A stretch of 6,131 nucleotides of DNA from Rikenellaceae bacterium (GCA_003513895.1 DOSU01000073.1:1-6131); one strand, 5' to 3'. Shown: positions 1-6,131, numbered from the stretch's first letter. Notes: generated from the sequence alone by a model not told the origin. A program made the numbers and translations.

Positions 1-634
1 AAGCGCTCAGATTGCCCAGTTCCAATATGAAGTTTTTATCTTTCAAAGCGCTTTCGACGCCAATAGTGATTTTTTTAGATAGAAAATTCTCGGACCTTCT
101 TGGAGATTCGTGATTATATAGAATGCCACAGGCAGCATAGATGCCATGTTCTTTGCGGAATTTTCTGCAAAGATATAACCCGGAGGCTTTTGTAATTCCA
201 TATAATGTTACAGGGTTTATGGAGGTGTTTTCCGTTTGAATTTCTGATTCTGGCTCACCAAAAATCAACGAGGAAGCTGCGTAAAATAACCTGGTCTTTG
301 GAGAAAATCTTGTAATTGAACTTAATAAATTAAACAAAGAAAATTCATTTACCAAAACGCTTTTTTCGAGGACGTCCAGGGATTCAACATAATCATCCTG
401 GGCAGATTGATGAAAGGCTGCCAAATGATAAATTTCATCAGGTAATAAGTTCTTAATCATTGAATCTACATGTTCTGATCGACAAATATCGAAGGGTTCG
501 TTTGAAGTAAAGAACCCTGATGGCTGAATTAAACCCTGGTCAATACGCGTGACATTGCAACCTTCTTTTTCCAGGCTGCGCGACAGGTAAAAGCCGTCTT
601 GTCCATTTGAACCAATAACAACGACGTTTTTCAT
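1..634 (-). CDS. GDP-mannose 4,6-dehydratase-family SDR (partial, C-terminus off the window)
   Basis: This is an extended short-chain dehydrogenase/reductase acting on a nucleotide sugar, presumably GDP-linked and cytoplasmic. I read 211 codons from the ATG at 634 down to the window edge. The family is about 320-370 residues long, so roughly the last 40% is missing. Visible motifs are the Rossmann glycine motif GSNGQDG (residues 8-14, GMD-like GxxGQDG), HLAAFHQSA (70-78), the catalytic YxxxK (Tyr145, Lys149), the highly GMD-specific NHESPRR (174-180), and LGNLSA (206-211), matching the LGNLDA that precedes RDWG in GMD. Oddly, the active-site strand reads AASSLIFG (119-126), where GMD has STSELYG, so the Glu that serves as dehydratase acid is not evident. 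The protein may therefore be a C4 oxidoreductase or epimerase rather than a true dehydratase. The ATG overlaps the upstream methyltransferase stop (ATGA, 631-634). An AGG nine bases upstream can serve as Shine-Dalgarno. Family assignment is firm; the exact reaction is not. Confidence -1.
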   Translation of the reverse strand, partial: MKNVVVIGSNGQDGFYLSRSLEKEGCNVTRIDQGLIQPSGFFTSNEPFDICRSEHVDSMIKNLLPDEIYHLAAFHQSAQDDYVESLDVLEKSVLVNEFSLFNLLSSITRFSPKTRLFYAASSLIFGEPESEIQTENTSINPVTLYGITKASGLYLCRKFRKEHGIYAACGILYNHESPRRSENFLSKKITIGVESALKDKNFILELGNLSA

Positions 635-1908
635 ACCTTCTGACCTGAGGATTTGGAAACCATTTCTATGAAAGGCAGCGGAAACACGAGCACGCCTCCC
701 TTTTTCAAGTATTCCTGTTCCCGTTCAATGATGCCTTTTCTAAAGTGCCATGGAAGAACAAAAAAATAATCAGGGTGCATTTCTCTGGCTTGCTGTTCGG
801 AAATAATGGGAATGTGTGTGCCGGGTGTGTAACAACCAAACTTATCTGTATTCACTTCGGCTATATAGGGCAGTTCATTTTTTGTTATGCCGCAGTATTG
901 CAGAATAACATTGCCTTTGGTTGAGGCGCCGTAACCGATGACTGTTTTTCCATCTTTGCGTGCTTGGGCAAAAAATTTCAGTAATTCTTCTTTGTGTTGA
1001 TGAACTCTTTGAGTGAAGGATTGATATGGAGCCGACGTTTGCAATCCCATTTTCATCTCTTTTTCTAATAGAGTTTGAATCTCTGATTCCGCCTCTGGAT
1101 ATGTGGAAGTCTTCTTGGCCAGGGCAAGACGAAAACTGCCTCCGTTGGTGTCATTTAATGAAACATGAATTATTTTTAATCCAACCTTGTCGGCAATCCA
1201 CTTAATTTGTTTCATGCCGTAATATTCCAAATGTTCATGGCAAATTGTGTCGTAAGCGGTTACTTCAAGCATGGTGGGCATATAACTTTGTTCAAGCACC
1301 CAAATTCCATCATCAGCGAGTACTTCATTGATCTCATTGACAAAGTGGAGGGGATTTTCGAGATCGTAAAACATTGAAATTGACGTTATTACCCTTATTT
1401 TTTGGGATCCCAATTGTTTTTTGATTTCTGCAGCTGAGAAGAATTCAGAGATCAATTGAATTCGCGGTTGGTAGAAATTTTTAAACTTGATACCAGTTGG
1501 ATCAATGCCAATTAACTTCAAACCAGGCAGATCATCATAGAAGGATAAAAATGATCCGTCATTGCTGCCGATGTCTAATACATGATCACCTGGTTTAAGT
1601 TTGATAATTTCTTGAATTTGCATCACAATGCTTTTCAAATGCGCCATCATTGATTGGTTTAATCCAGATCGATAGCCATAATTCAATCCATACATTTCAT
1701 CACGGTCATAAGAATGCCGCAGTTGCAGCAATCCACAGGCGTTGGGGTTGTGTTCATCATCGCAACGCACCAATTCAAGTGGGCCAGATGTGATTTTCAA
1801 ATCAATTGAAAAAGGAAAAATCCCTGTGAGGGCTTGAGAACCGAGGTTGATAATTGGTTTGAGATCAACTCCTCCACATATTCGACAACTTTGAATTTCT
1901 TTAATCAT
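631..1908 (-). CDS. SAM-dependent sugar C-methyltransferase-like protein with N-terminal zinc-binding domain
   Basis: A 425-residue protein with the three-part layout of nucleotide-sugar C-methyltransferases (TylC3/NovU/TcaB9-type; Pfam Methyltransf_13, _23 and _14). The N-terminal zinc-binding domain shows CxxC at Cys8/Cys11 and a second pair at Cys49/Cys58. The central Rossmann-fold SAM-binding domain has VLDIGSNDGSF (110-120) and the acidic IGIDPTG (133-139). The loop CHEHLEYYG (223-231) carries the His/Glu/His residues found at the active site in this family. The C-terminal domain shows IGYGASTKGN (324-333) and YTPGTHIPI (360-368), then VLPWHFR. The length is normal for the family. Family members methylate C3 of NDP-4-keto-deoxy sugars after deprotonation next to the keto group. 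The substrate here is inferred only from the adjacent GMD-family gene. The start at 1908 is preceded by GTGAGG a few bases upstream. It is the first gene of a two-gene minus-strand unit whose promoter should lie in 1909-2205. Confidence -1.
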   Translation of the reverse strand: MIKEIQSCRICGGVDLKPIINLGSQALTGIFPFSIDLKITSGPLELVRCDDEHNPNACGLLQLRHSYDRDEMYGLNYGYRSGLNQSMMAHLKSIVMQIQEIIKLKPGDHVLDIGSNDGSFLSFYDDLPGLKLIGIDPTGIKFKNFYQPRIQLISEFFSAAEIKKQLGSQKIRVITSISMFYDLENPLHFVNEINEVLADDGIWVLEQSYMPTMLEVTAYDTICHEHLEYYGMKQIKWIADKVGLKIIHVSLNDTNGGSFRLALAKKTSTYPEAESEIQTLLEKEMKMGLQTSAPYQSFTQRVHQHKEELLKFFAQARKDGKTVIGYGASTKGNVILQYCGITKNELPYIAEVNTDKFGCYTPGTHIPIISEQQAREMHPDYFFVLPWHFRKGIIEREQEYLKKGGVLVFPLPFIEMVSKSSGQKV

Positions 1909-2120
1909 CAGTCCTCACAAATGCCCCCAAAAGAGCAATAAAATGAATTTATTCACGACTAATTATTAATAACAATTTTACTTAGAAAAATAATTACACA
2001 TAATATTATACAATTGCCTTTGAAGTCTGATGGTATAGAACGAGGATTGTAATATGTTTGTAAGCGGTCTCTTTTGAATATTAAAAACCTAGATTGAGGG
2101 TGTTCCTAAATGACCAGCAC

Positions 2121-2151
2121 AATTCAAAAAGGGAACAGTCCCTTTTGAATT
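2121..2151. repeat. Near-perfect inverted repeat (hairpin)
   Basis: The left arm AATTCAAAAAGGGA (2121-2134) and right arm TCCCTTTTGAATT (2139-2151) are complementary over 13 pairs with one extra A on the left, enclosing a four-base loop ACAG. The inner part, an A-run then GGGA/TCCC then a T-run, has the shape of a weak bidirectional terminator, but the GC stem is only four pairs and the site lies between divergent promoters. It may instead be a REP-like palindrome, a miniature-element footprint, or a regulator site just upstream of the glycosyltransferase promoter. The symmetry is seen directly; its function is unknown. Confidence -1.
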
Positions 2152-2177
2152 CCGAGAACTTGTTTATCACTTATAAT
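2150..2177 (+). promoter_or_regulatory. Candidate sigma70-type promoter for the glycosyltransferase unit
   Basis: A perfect TATAAT -10 hexamer lies at 2172-2177, with a weak -35-like TTCCGA at 2150-2155 (three of six consensus bases) at a 16-base spacing. Transcription would start near 2184, leaving a leader of about 22 bases before the ATG at 2206. The -35 match is poor and the area is AT-rich, so only the -10 element is persuasive. The hairpin at 2121-2151 abuts the -35 position, so a protein bound there could influence this promoter. Confidence -1.
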
Positions 2178-2205
2178 TTATCTATTCCTGATCAATCGAG
2201 AGTGT

Positions 2206-2976
2206 ATGTTCCCAAAAATCTCAATCATCGTTCCAACATTAAATCAAGCCAGGTTTATCGAAGAGACAATTCAAAGTGTGTTGACTCAAAAATACCCAAA
2301 TTTGGAGGTCATTGTTATAGATGGCGGTTCAACAGACAATACAATTGAAATTCTTAAGAAATATACCGGTTCACTGACCTGGATCAGCGAACCTGATAAA
2401 GGTCAAGTCGACGCCATCAACAAAGGGTTGAAATTGGTTACCGGTGAAGTGGTGGCCTATTTAAATTCTGATGATGTTTATACCCCTAACGCACTTTTGA
2501 CGGTTGGTAAGTATTTTTCAGAACATCCAGATACTCAAATAGTTACTGGAAAATGTATCAATATCGATGAGAACGGGGTGGAAACTCGTGCTTTAATCAA
2601 ACTATATAAAAACTTTTGGCTTAAATTGCGGATTGATAGGTTTTTGACTGTACTGGATTATGTTTCGCAGCCTTCAACCTTTTGGCGTTCAGGTCTTATT
2701 CAATCCATTGGCTTATTTGATGACCAATTCCGCAACGCTATGGATTATGATTATTGGCTGCGCATTATCCAAAAACATAAACTAGGGTTTATTAATAAAT
2801 ATCTCTCTAAATTTCGGATATATCCAACCTCCATTACCAGCTCAAATTCCAGGGCACAATACAATGATCAATATCGGGTTGCGTCCCGTTATGCCTCCCC
2901 CATGGAATTGTTTTTTCATAAAATTCACGCTGATATATCCTGTTGGATTTACGAAAATATTGCAAATCGGAAGTAG
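2206..2976 (+). CDS. Family 2 glycosyltransferase (GT-A fold)
   Basis: A 256-residue cytoplasmic or membrane-associated glycosyltransferase that transfers a sugar from a nucleotide donor to an acceptor in surface-glycan synthesis. The GT2 domain is clear: ISIIVPTLNQ (5-14) is the first strand of the nucleotide-binding fold. IDGGSTDNT (38-46) follows, then DKGQVDAINKGL (64-75) and YLNSDD (85-90), where Ser-Asp-Asp supplies the metal-binding DxD-type motif. Later QPSTFWR (155-161) and DYDYWLRI (180-187) fit the acceptor/catalytic region of this subgroup. No transmembrane segment is apparent and the length is typical of stand-alone GT2 enzymes. The ATG at 2206 fits the usual family start just before the first strand. 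Its ribosome binding site is weak (GAGAG). It is first in a plus-strand pair: the TAG stop at 2974-2976 is six bases before the next start and in the same frame. Donor and acceptor cannot be told from sequence. Confidence -1.
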   Translation: MFPKISIIVPTLNQARFIEETIQSVLTQKYPNLEVIVIDGGSTDNTIEILKKYTGSLTWISEPDKGQVDAINKGLKLVTGEVVAYLNSDDVYTPNALLTVGKYFSEHPDTQIVTGKCINIDENGVETRALIKLYKNFWLKLRIDRFLTVLDYVSQPSTFWRSGLIQSIGLFDDQFRNAMDYDYWLRIIQKHKLGFINKYLSKFRIYPTSITSSNSRAQYNDQYRVASRYASPMELFFHKIHADISCWIYENIANRK

Positions 2977-2982
2977 ATAGAT

Positions 2983-4836
2983 ATGAAATTTTCGAAGATA
3001 AAAAATAGTTTAAAACGACCAGAATTTATCTTTCCATTAATTATCTTAATAGTTGGGCTTATTCTCGTGGTCATCACACCAATTGGAGCCAATTTCGATG
3101 AAGAAACTTATATCGCACGGATATATGAGATGGCTTCAGGCTATGTTATGCCAAATTCTTATATCGGAACACAGGAAAACTATCCTTTAGAGCTATTTTC
3201 TAATTCTTATCGCCAGGATGTAAATTATTGGCCAATAGATGGACCCACCTGGTTGGATCAGGTTAAGGACAGGATTGATTGGGAGAATATCGAAAACGAG
3301 CAGTTAATCAAATATAAAACGCGTGCAGTGTACTTTCCAACTTTATTTGTAATTCAGGCTATTATCATGCGTGTCATAGGTTTTTCATTAAATACTCCGA
3401 TTGTATTTATATATTATGTAATTCGGTTTTCATATTTGATTCTCTATATACTCTTAGTTTATTTTGCTTTGCGTTTTATCCCTTTTGGGAAGTGGGTTCT
3501 AGGAGTTATGACTGTTGGCCCTATGGCTTTGATATCTGCGACAGCAGTATCACCAGATCCAATCATTTTTGGAGTCTGTTTTCTTTTTATCGCTTGGATT
3601 TTGTTTTTAATAAAAAACTCACATTCATTAATCTCGAATAAACATCTCATCATTACCTGCGCGTTAATTCTCACAATTGGTATGTTAAAACCTAACTACA
3701 TCTTCTTGTTGTTTTTACTCCTTGCCCTACCCTATCAAGGTTATCTGAAAAAGAAAGATGTTGTAATTTTGCTAGTTGCTTGCGTGTTAAGTGTGGGAAT
3801 ATCACTGTGGTGGAGTTACATGGCTTCGCAAGTTATCATCAACGAACTTAATGCGGCTAGTGATTCTACATCTCGATTCTGGTCTTTATTTCAAACTCCA
3901 CAAGTTTTTATTAAGTCATTAATGCTGACGATTTATAAGAATATCGTTCCTTTTATACGTGAGACTATTGGTGTTTCCGGTTATGGCTATTGGCATCTTC
4001 CAACACTCTTATATGTCTTGTACCCAGCAGTGGTTCTTATTTCCTTTTTTATTGAGGAGAATCATAATTATCTAACTCGCAACCAAAAATTGATATTCTG
4101 GCTTACGGGTTTTATCAATTTCCTGGTTATTTTTGTACTCTTGTTTATAGCGAATACTCCTATAAATTCCTCAACGATCGTTGGAGTTCAAGGAAGATAT
4201 TTCATTCCATTCATTCCCCTATTTTTTGTGCCGATAGTGTTTGTGAAACCAGTAAAAATTATCAAAATCCTTTCTATGGTGTTGATTGGATTTGTTTTAC
4301 TTATATCTGTCATTACACTCTTTTTGGATTTTCACGTCATGTGCGGAGAATCTCTAACCTCAAAAAATCCATGCAAATTACCTTACTACAAGAATTGGGG
4401 GCCTGAAACATTTATATCAGCAAATCTCCCACAAGGATCAGCCATCATTCAAAATATTATCGTTGATTGTCAAAACATTTCGAATATCGAAATTTGGCCA
4501 TTACAGAATGATGAAAAAAAAGATCAACACGTTATTGTGAATATACGTACCGGTGATGGGGCTTTACTAGGCAGCAGTTCGTTTTCCATAACCGAGGTGA
4601 GCCTCAATAAATGGTTCAGCATTGACATACCAGATGTGGTTGGGATGAAAGGGACTGCAATTTCTATCGAGATTCTCCCAGCCGAAGGTCAGGATCTGTC
4701 CCAGTTTGTTTTGGGAGTCTTTCCTACAAATGAATACACTAAAGGTGAATTGTTTCTCAAAGATGGATCAACAGGAAAATCAACCACTGCCGATAACGAT
4801 CTAATCTTTAAATATCAATGCGAAAAACCCTGGTGA
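2983..4836 (+). CDS. DUF2142-type polytopic membrane protein, GT-C-like, with C-terminal beta-rich module
   Basis: A 617-residue integral membrane protein resembling the DUF2142 family, whose architecture is like that of lipid-linked-sugar (GT-C) glycosyltransferases. After a basic N-terminus and a first membrane helix (about 13-33), a large external loop begins with GANFDEETYIARI (35-47). Its Asp39-Glu40 sits where GT-C enzymes carry catalytic acidic residues. About 11-13 hydrophobic segments follow up to residue 449. Family-like motifs include SATAVSPDPIIFG (185-197), MLKPNYIFLL (234-243) and VQGRYFIPFIPLF (402-414). From about 450 to 617 there is a non-membrane, beta-strand-rich tail with Cys454, Cys464, Cys496 and Cys613, ending in a DLIFKYQ segment. 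It looks like a jelly-roll or carbohydrate-binding-like module. The start is fixed by a stop codon three codons upstream in frame and by GGAAG nine bases before the ATG. Operon position after a GT2 suggests a role in glycan assembly at the membrane. Enzymatic activity is inferred, not shown. Confidence -1.
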   Translation: MKFSKIKNSLKRPEFIFPLIILIVGLILVVITPIGANFDEETYIARIYEMASGYVMPNSYIGTQENYPLELFSNSYRQDVNYWPIDGPTWLDQVKDRIDWENIENEQLIKYKTRAVYFPTLFVIQAIIMRVIGFSLNTPIVFIYYVIRFSYLILYILLVYFALRFIPFGKWVLGVMTVGPMALISATAVSPDPIIFGVCFLFIAWILFLIKNSHSLISNKHLIITCALILTIGMLKPNYIFLLFLLLALPYQGYLKKKDVVILLVACVLSVGISLWWSYMASQVIINELNAASDSTSRFWSLFQTPQVFIKSLMLTIYKNIVPFIRETIGVSGYGYWHLPTLLYVLYPAVVLISFFIEENHNYLTRNQKLIFWLTGFINFLVIFVLLFIANTPINSSTIVGVQGRYFIPFIPLFFVPIVFVKPVKIIKILSMVLIGFVLLISVITLFLDFHVMCGESLTSKNPCKLPYYKNWGPETFISANLPQGSAIIQNIIVDCQNISNIEIWPLQNDEKKDQHVIVNIRTGDGALLGSSSFSITEVSLNKWFSIDIPDVVGMKGTAISIEILPAEGQDLSQFVLGVFPTNEYTKGELFLKDGSTGKSTTADNDLIFKYQCEKPW

Positions 4837-4894
4837 GGTTTCTAAGACTATTCGAAAAAAAGATGCTTTTCATTAAGAACTGGCATCAGGGTTT
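4825..4894. repeat. Spaced inverted repeat at the convergent gene junction
   Basis: AAACCCTGGTG (4825-4835, overlapping the membrane-protein stop codon) can pair with CATCAGGGTTT (4884-4894) over 11 positions with one G-T wobble, enclosing 48 bases. Inside lies a smaller, weak GAAAA/TTTTC pairing near 4854-4871. No canonical GC-rich stem with a T-run was found between the two convergent genes (4837-4916), so this structure is the only candidate for ending their transcripts. The long loop and lack of a T-run make that doubtful. Confidence -1.
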
Positions 4895-4916
4895 GTGTTG
4901 GGTGGCCTTATTTGGG

Positions 4917-5900
4917 TTAAATTAAATGTTGAGATTTTAACCAGGCAACAGTTTTACGAATTCCTTCTTCATAAGGATAAGGCAAAGGACCAGTAATCGA
5001 TTCGAGTAATGTGGTTTCTTGAATTTCATTCGTAATAATATTATTGAGACGAAAACTTGTTAAAGGGGGATTTTTCCAAAAGAGTGACTTTAATAAATCC
5101 CCGCCTTTTGCGATTAATGTCATCAACCAGACCGGCAGGGTCATGATCTTTCTTGCGCCCATTTCTTTTTGAGCGGTATTAGCAAAATCTTTTAAGACGA
5201 GCGGTGAATAATCAGCCAGGTAAAATGTTTTTGTATCAATCAAGTTCTCTGGACCAACCAGCAGATCATAAACTTGTTTTACGGAATTTAGAACGAACCC
5301 CCATTTTTTTAATGTTTGGATGCCTCCCGAATGAATATAAAACCCTTTGTTAATCGTCAAAAAGAATGTGCGGTACGGAATATCAAACCAGGGACCCCAA
5401 ATGGATGTAGGGCGAACCAGAGCCCAAATGCATCCAATTTCACCAGCAGCTCTAATAATTTGCTCTCCGATGACTTTACTATGTCCATATAGGGTGTTGG
5501 GACAATAATCCTCGTCATTCTCAGGTTGATATCCAACTTTGCACACAAGTTGACTTGAAGCAAAAATGGTTCTTTTAATACCGGAGGTGGATTTAATGGC
5601 ATCCACCATGTTTCTAACGCCCTGGATGTTCGCTGCATACCCGGATAAATTTTCCTTTTCATCCAGGTCAGTGCGAGCGGCAAAGTGCAAAACATAGTCG
5701 GGTTTATATTTTTGAAAAACGCGCAATAATTCTTCTCGATTTACAATATCCAATTCTTGCCAATAATCCATATGAGCAGAATTGCGCGGAGAGTGAATAT
5801 CAATATTCAACACATTCCAACCCAGCGAAACAAAATACTCAACCAGATTTGTGCCGATGAAACCAGATCCGCCAGTAATGATTATTTTTTTCTTTTCCAT
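4917..5900 (-). CDS. NAD(P)-dependent epimerase/dehydratase-family protein (extended SDR)
   Basis: A 327-residue cytoplasmic extended short-chain dehydrogenase/reductase, most likely an epimerase or ketoreductase acting on a nucleotide sugar. Visible features are the NAD(P)-binding TGGSGFIG (9-16), Asp34 at the end of the second strand, LHFAARTD (71-78), the active-site strand FASSQLV (113-119) with Ser115/Ser116, and the catalytic YxxxK (Tyr138, Lys142). The substrate-domain motif RPTSIWGPW (163-171) follows, then GFVLNSVKQVYDLL (201-214). There is no Asp-Glu pair after Ser116, so a 4,6-dehydratase role is unlikely. Length is normal and both ends are complete. The ATG at 5900 has a strong AAGGA ribosome binding site seven bases upstream and a plausible promoter at 5922-5950. 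The gene is convergent with the membrane-protein gene, 80 bases apart. Context suggests it finishes an activated sugar used by the neighbouring transferase. The exact substrate is unknown. Confidence -1.
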   Translation of the reverse strand: MEKKKIIITGGSGFIGTNLVEYFVSLGWNVLNIDIHSPRNSAHMDYWQELDIVNREELLRVFQKYKPDYVLHFAARTDLDEKENLSGYAANIQGVRNMVDAIKSTSGIKRTIFASSQLVCKVGYQPENDEDYCPNTLYGHSKVIGEQIIRAAGEIGCIWALVRPTSIWGPWFDIPYRTFFLTINKGFYIHSGGIQTLKKWGFVLNSVKQVYDLLVGPENLIDTKTFYLADYSPLVLKDFANTAQKEMGARKIMTLPVWLMTLIAKGGDLLKSLFWKNPPLTSFRLNNIITNEIQETTLLESITGPLPYPYEEGIRKTVAWLKSQHLI

Positions 5901-5921
5901 TTATGTTTCCTTGTACCGATA

Positions 5922-5950
5922 ACTTTAAAACAACTTGCCAATAATTGCAA
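5922..5950 (-). promoter_or_regulatory. Candidate sigma70-type promoter for the SDR gene
   Basis: On the minus strand, TTGCAA (5945-5950) and TAAAGT (5922-5927) lie 17 bases apart, each matching four of six consensus bases. This would start transcription near 5915, with a leader of about 15 bases holding the AAGGA ribosome binding site. A short inverted repeat CTTGC-8-GCAAG (5934-5951) overlaps the -35 element and could be an operator, though five-base arms occur often by chance. Confidence -1.
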
Positions 5951-6031
5951 GGCACATAAGTAAATCCGTTTTTTTGGGGGAGTAATACACCAACGCGCTC
6001 AATGAGAAATACAATTATCAACCATCCATGA

Positions 6032-6131
6032 TCAATCTCTACTTTTTTGTTCGAGATACATACAAAATTCTGGATTGTTGATCTTCTTGTTACCGTGTTC
6101 AGCAGAAAAACTGGCCACTAATCCATTTCGC
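6032..6131 (-). CDS. Possible 3' end of an unidentified minus-strand gene (partial)
   Basis: On the minus strand one frame is open from the window edge (first full codon at 6130) for 32 codons to a TGA at 6032-6034. The other two minus-strand frames both stop within the first eleven codons from the edge. The predicted tail includes SAEHGNKKINNPEFCMYLEQ, which has a credible mix of residues for a real C-terminus, but I do not recognise the family. An open run this short can also arise by chance. If real, it would lie upstream of and co-oriented with the SDR gene, with 131 bases between them. No clear terminator follows it. Confidence -1.
   Translation of the reverse strand, partial: RNGLVASFSAEHGNKKINNPEFCMYLEQKSRD

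Larger units (their letters stand above)
1909..2205. other. Divergent intergenic region, AT-rich, no gene
   Basis: These 297 bases separate the minus-strand methyltransferase unit from the plus-strand glycosyltransferase unit, so promoters for both should lie here. I see no convincing coding frame. The part at about 1935-2015 is very AT-rich and includes a perfect 10-base palindrome TTATTAATAA (1963-1972). It also holds a minus-strand TATAAT (plus-strand 2005-2010) about 97 bases from the methyltransferase start, but with no good -35 element at the expected spacing. The right half carries the inverted repeat at 2121-2151 and a plus-strand TATAAT at 2172-2177. Both are listed separately. Confidence -1.

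Noticed and set aside
1935..2015. AT-rich stretch as a replication origin, iteron array or CRISPR leader
   Set aside because: There are no direct repeats, DnaA-box-like series or spacer/repeat pattern. It is adequately explained as an AT-rich promoter region.
2121..2151. Calling the palindrome a rho-independent terminator
   Set aside because: The GC part of the stem is four pairs, no long T-run follows the whole hairpin on either strand, and it lies between divergent genes where no transcript is expected to end.
2094..2348. Plus-strand open frame of 84 codons overlapping the glycosyltransferase start
   Set aside because: It starts at TTG, runs through the intergenic palindrome and overlaps the clearly real GT2 gene in another frame. 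Its predicted protein has no recognisable features.
3459..3674. Minus-strand open frame of 71 codons inside the membrane-protein gene
   Set aside because: It is antisense to a strongly supported membrane-helix region and has no plausible domain, so it is a shadow frame.
5357..5695. Minus-strand open frame of 112 codons inside the SDR gene
   Set aside because: It lies wholly within the SDR coding sequence in a different frame and shows no family motifs, whereas the SDR frame carries all expected motifs.
5966..5990. T-run and G-run (TTTTTTT then GGGGG on the plus strand) as a terminator
   Set aside because: No matching stem precedes the T-run on either strand.
5757..6021. Short open frames on both strands around the SDR start (5757-5963 plus, 5839-6021 minus)
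   Set aside because: Both overlap the SDR N-terminus and its promoter/RBS region out of frame, with no domain features. The SDR start has a good AAGGA site.

Overview
The window is a piece of a bacterial surface-polysaccharide or glycoconjugate locus. It holds five well-supported protein-coding genes, one of them cut by the left edge, plus a possible gene tail at the right edge. The sequence looks moderately AT-rich by eye. The combination of a DUF2142-type polytopic membrane protein carrying a beta-rich C-terminal module, a compact family-2 glycosyltransferase and nucleotide-sugar enzymes is common in Chloroflexota (Anaerolineae-like) genomes. That is my tentative guess at the source; nothing here is diagnostic (no rRNA, tRNA or marker gene).

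Left part, minus strand (1-1908): a SAM-dependent sugar C-methyltransferase-like protein (631-1908) is followed by a GDP-mannose 4,6-dehydratase-family SDR (1-634, C-terminus missing). They share an ATGA stop/start overlap, so they are almost certainly co-transcribed and probably translationally coupled. A 297-base AT-rich divergent intergenic region follows. It contains a near-perfect inverted repeat (2121-2151) and a perfect TATAAT.

Middle, plus strand (2206-4836): a GT2 glycosyltransferase and a large DUF2142/GT-C-like membrane protein are separated by 6 bases and lie in the same reading frame. They form a two-gene operon that likely transfers sugars first in the cytoplasm and then at the membrane.

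Right part, minus strand (4917-6131): an extended-SDR NAD(P)-dependent sugar epimerase/reductase (4917-5900) converges on the membrane-protein gene. It has its own plausible promoter and a strong ribosome binding site. Upstream of it, an open frame ending at 6032 may be the 3' end of another minus-strand gene.

Inferred joint role: the SDRs and the methyltransferase make or modify an activated, possibly C-methyl-branched, deoxy sugar. The GT2 and the membrane protein then use activated sugars to build or decorate a surface glycan. I found no CRISPR array, transposase, RNA gene, toxin/defence module or other clearly new system. The observations most worth checking are the apparent loss of the dehydratase acid residue in the GMD-family protein, the C-terminal module of the membrane protein, and the intergenic palindrome.
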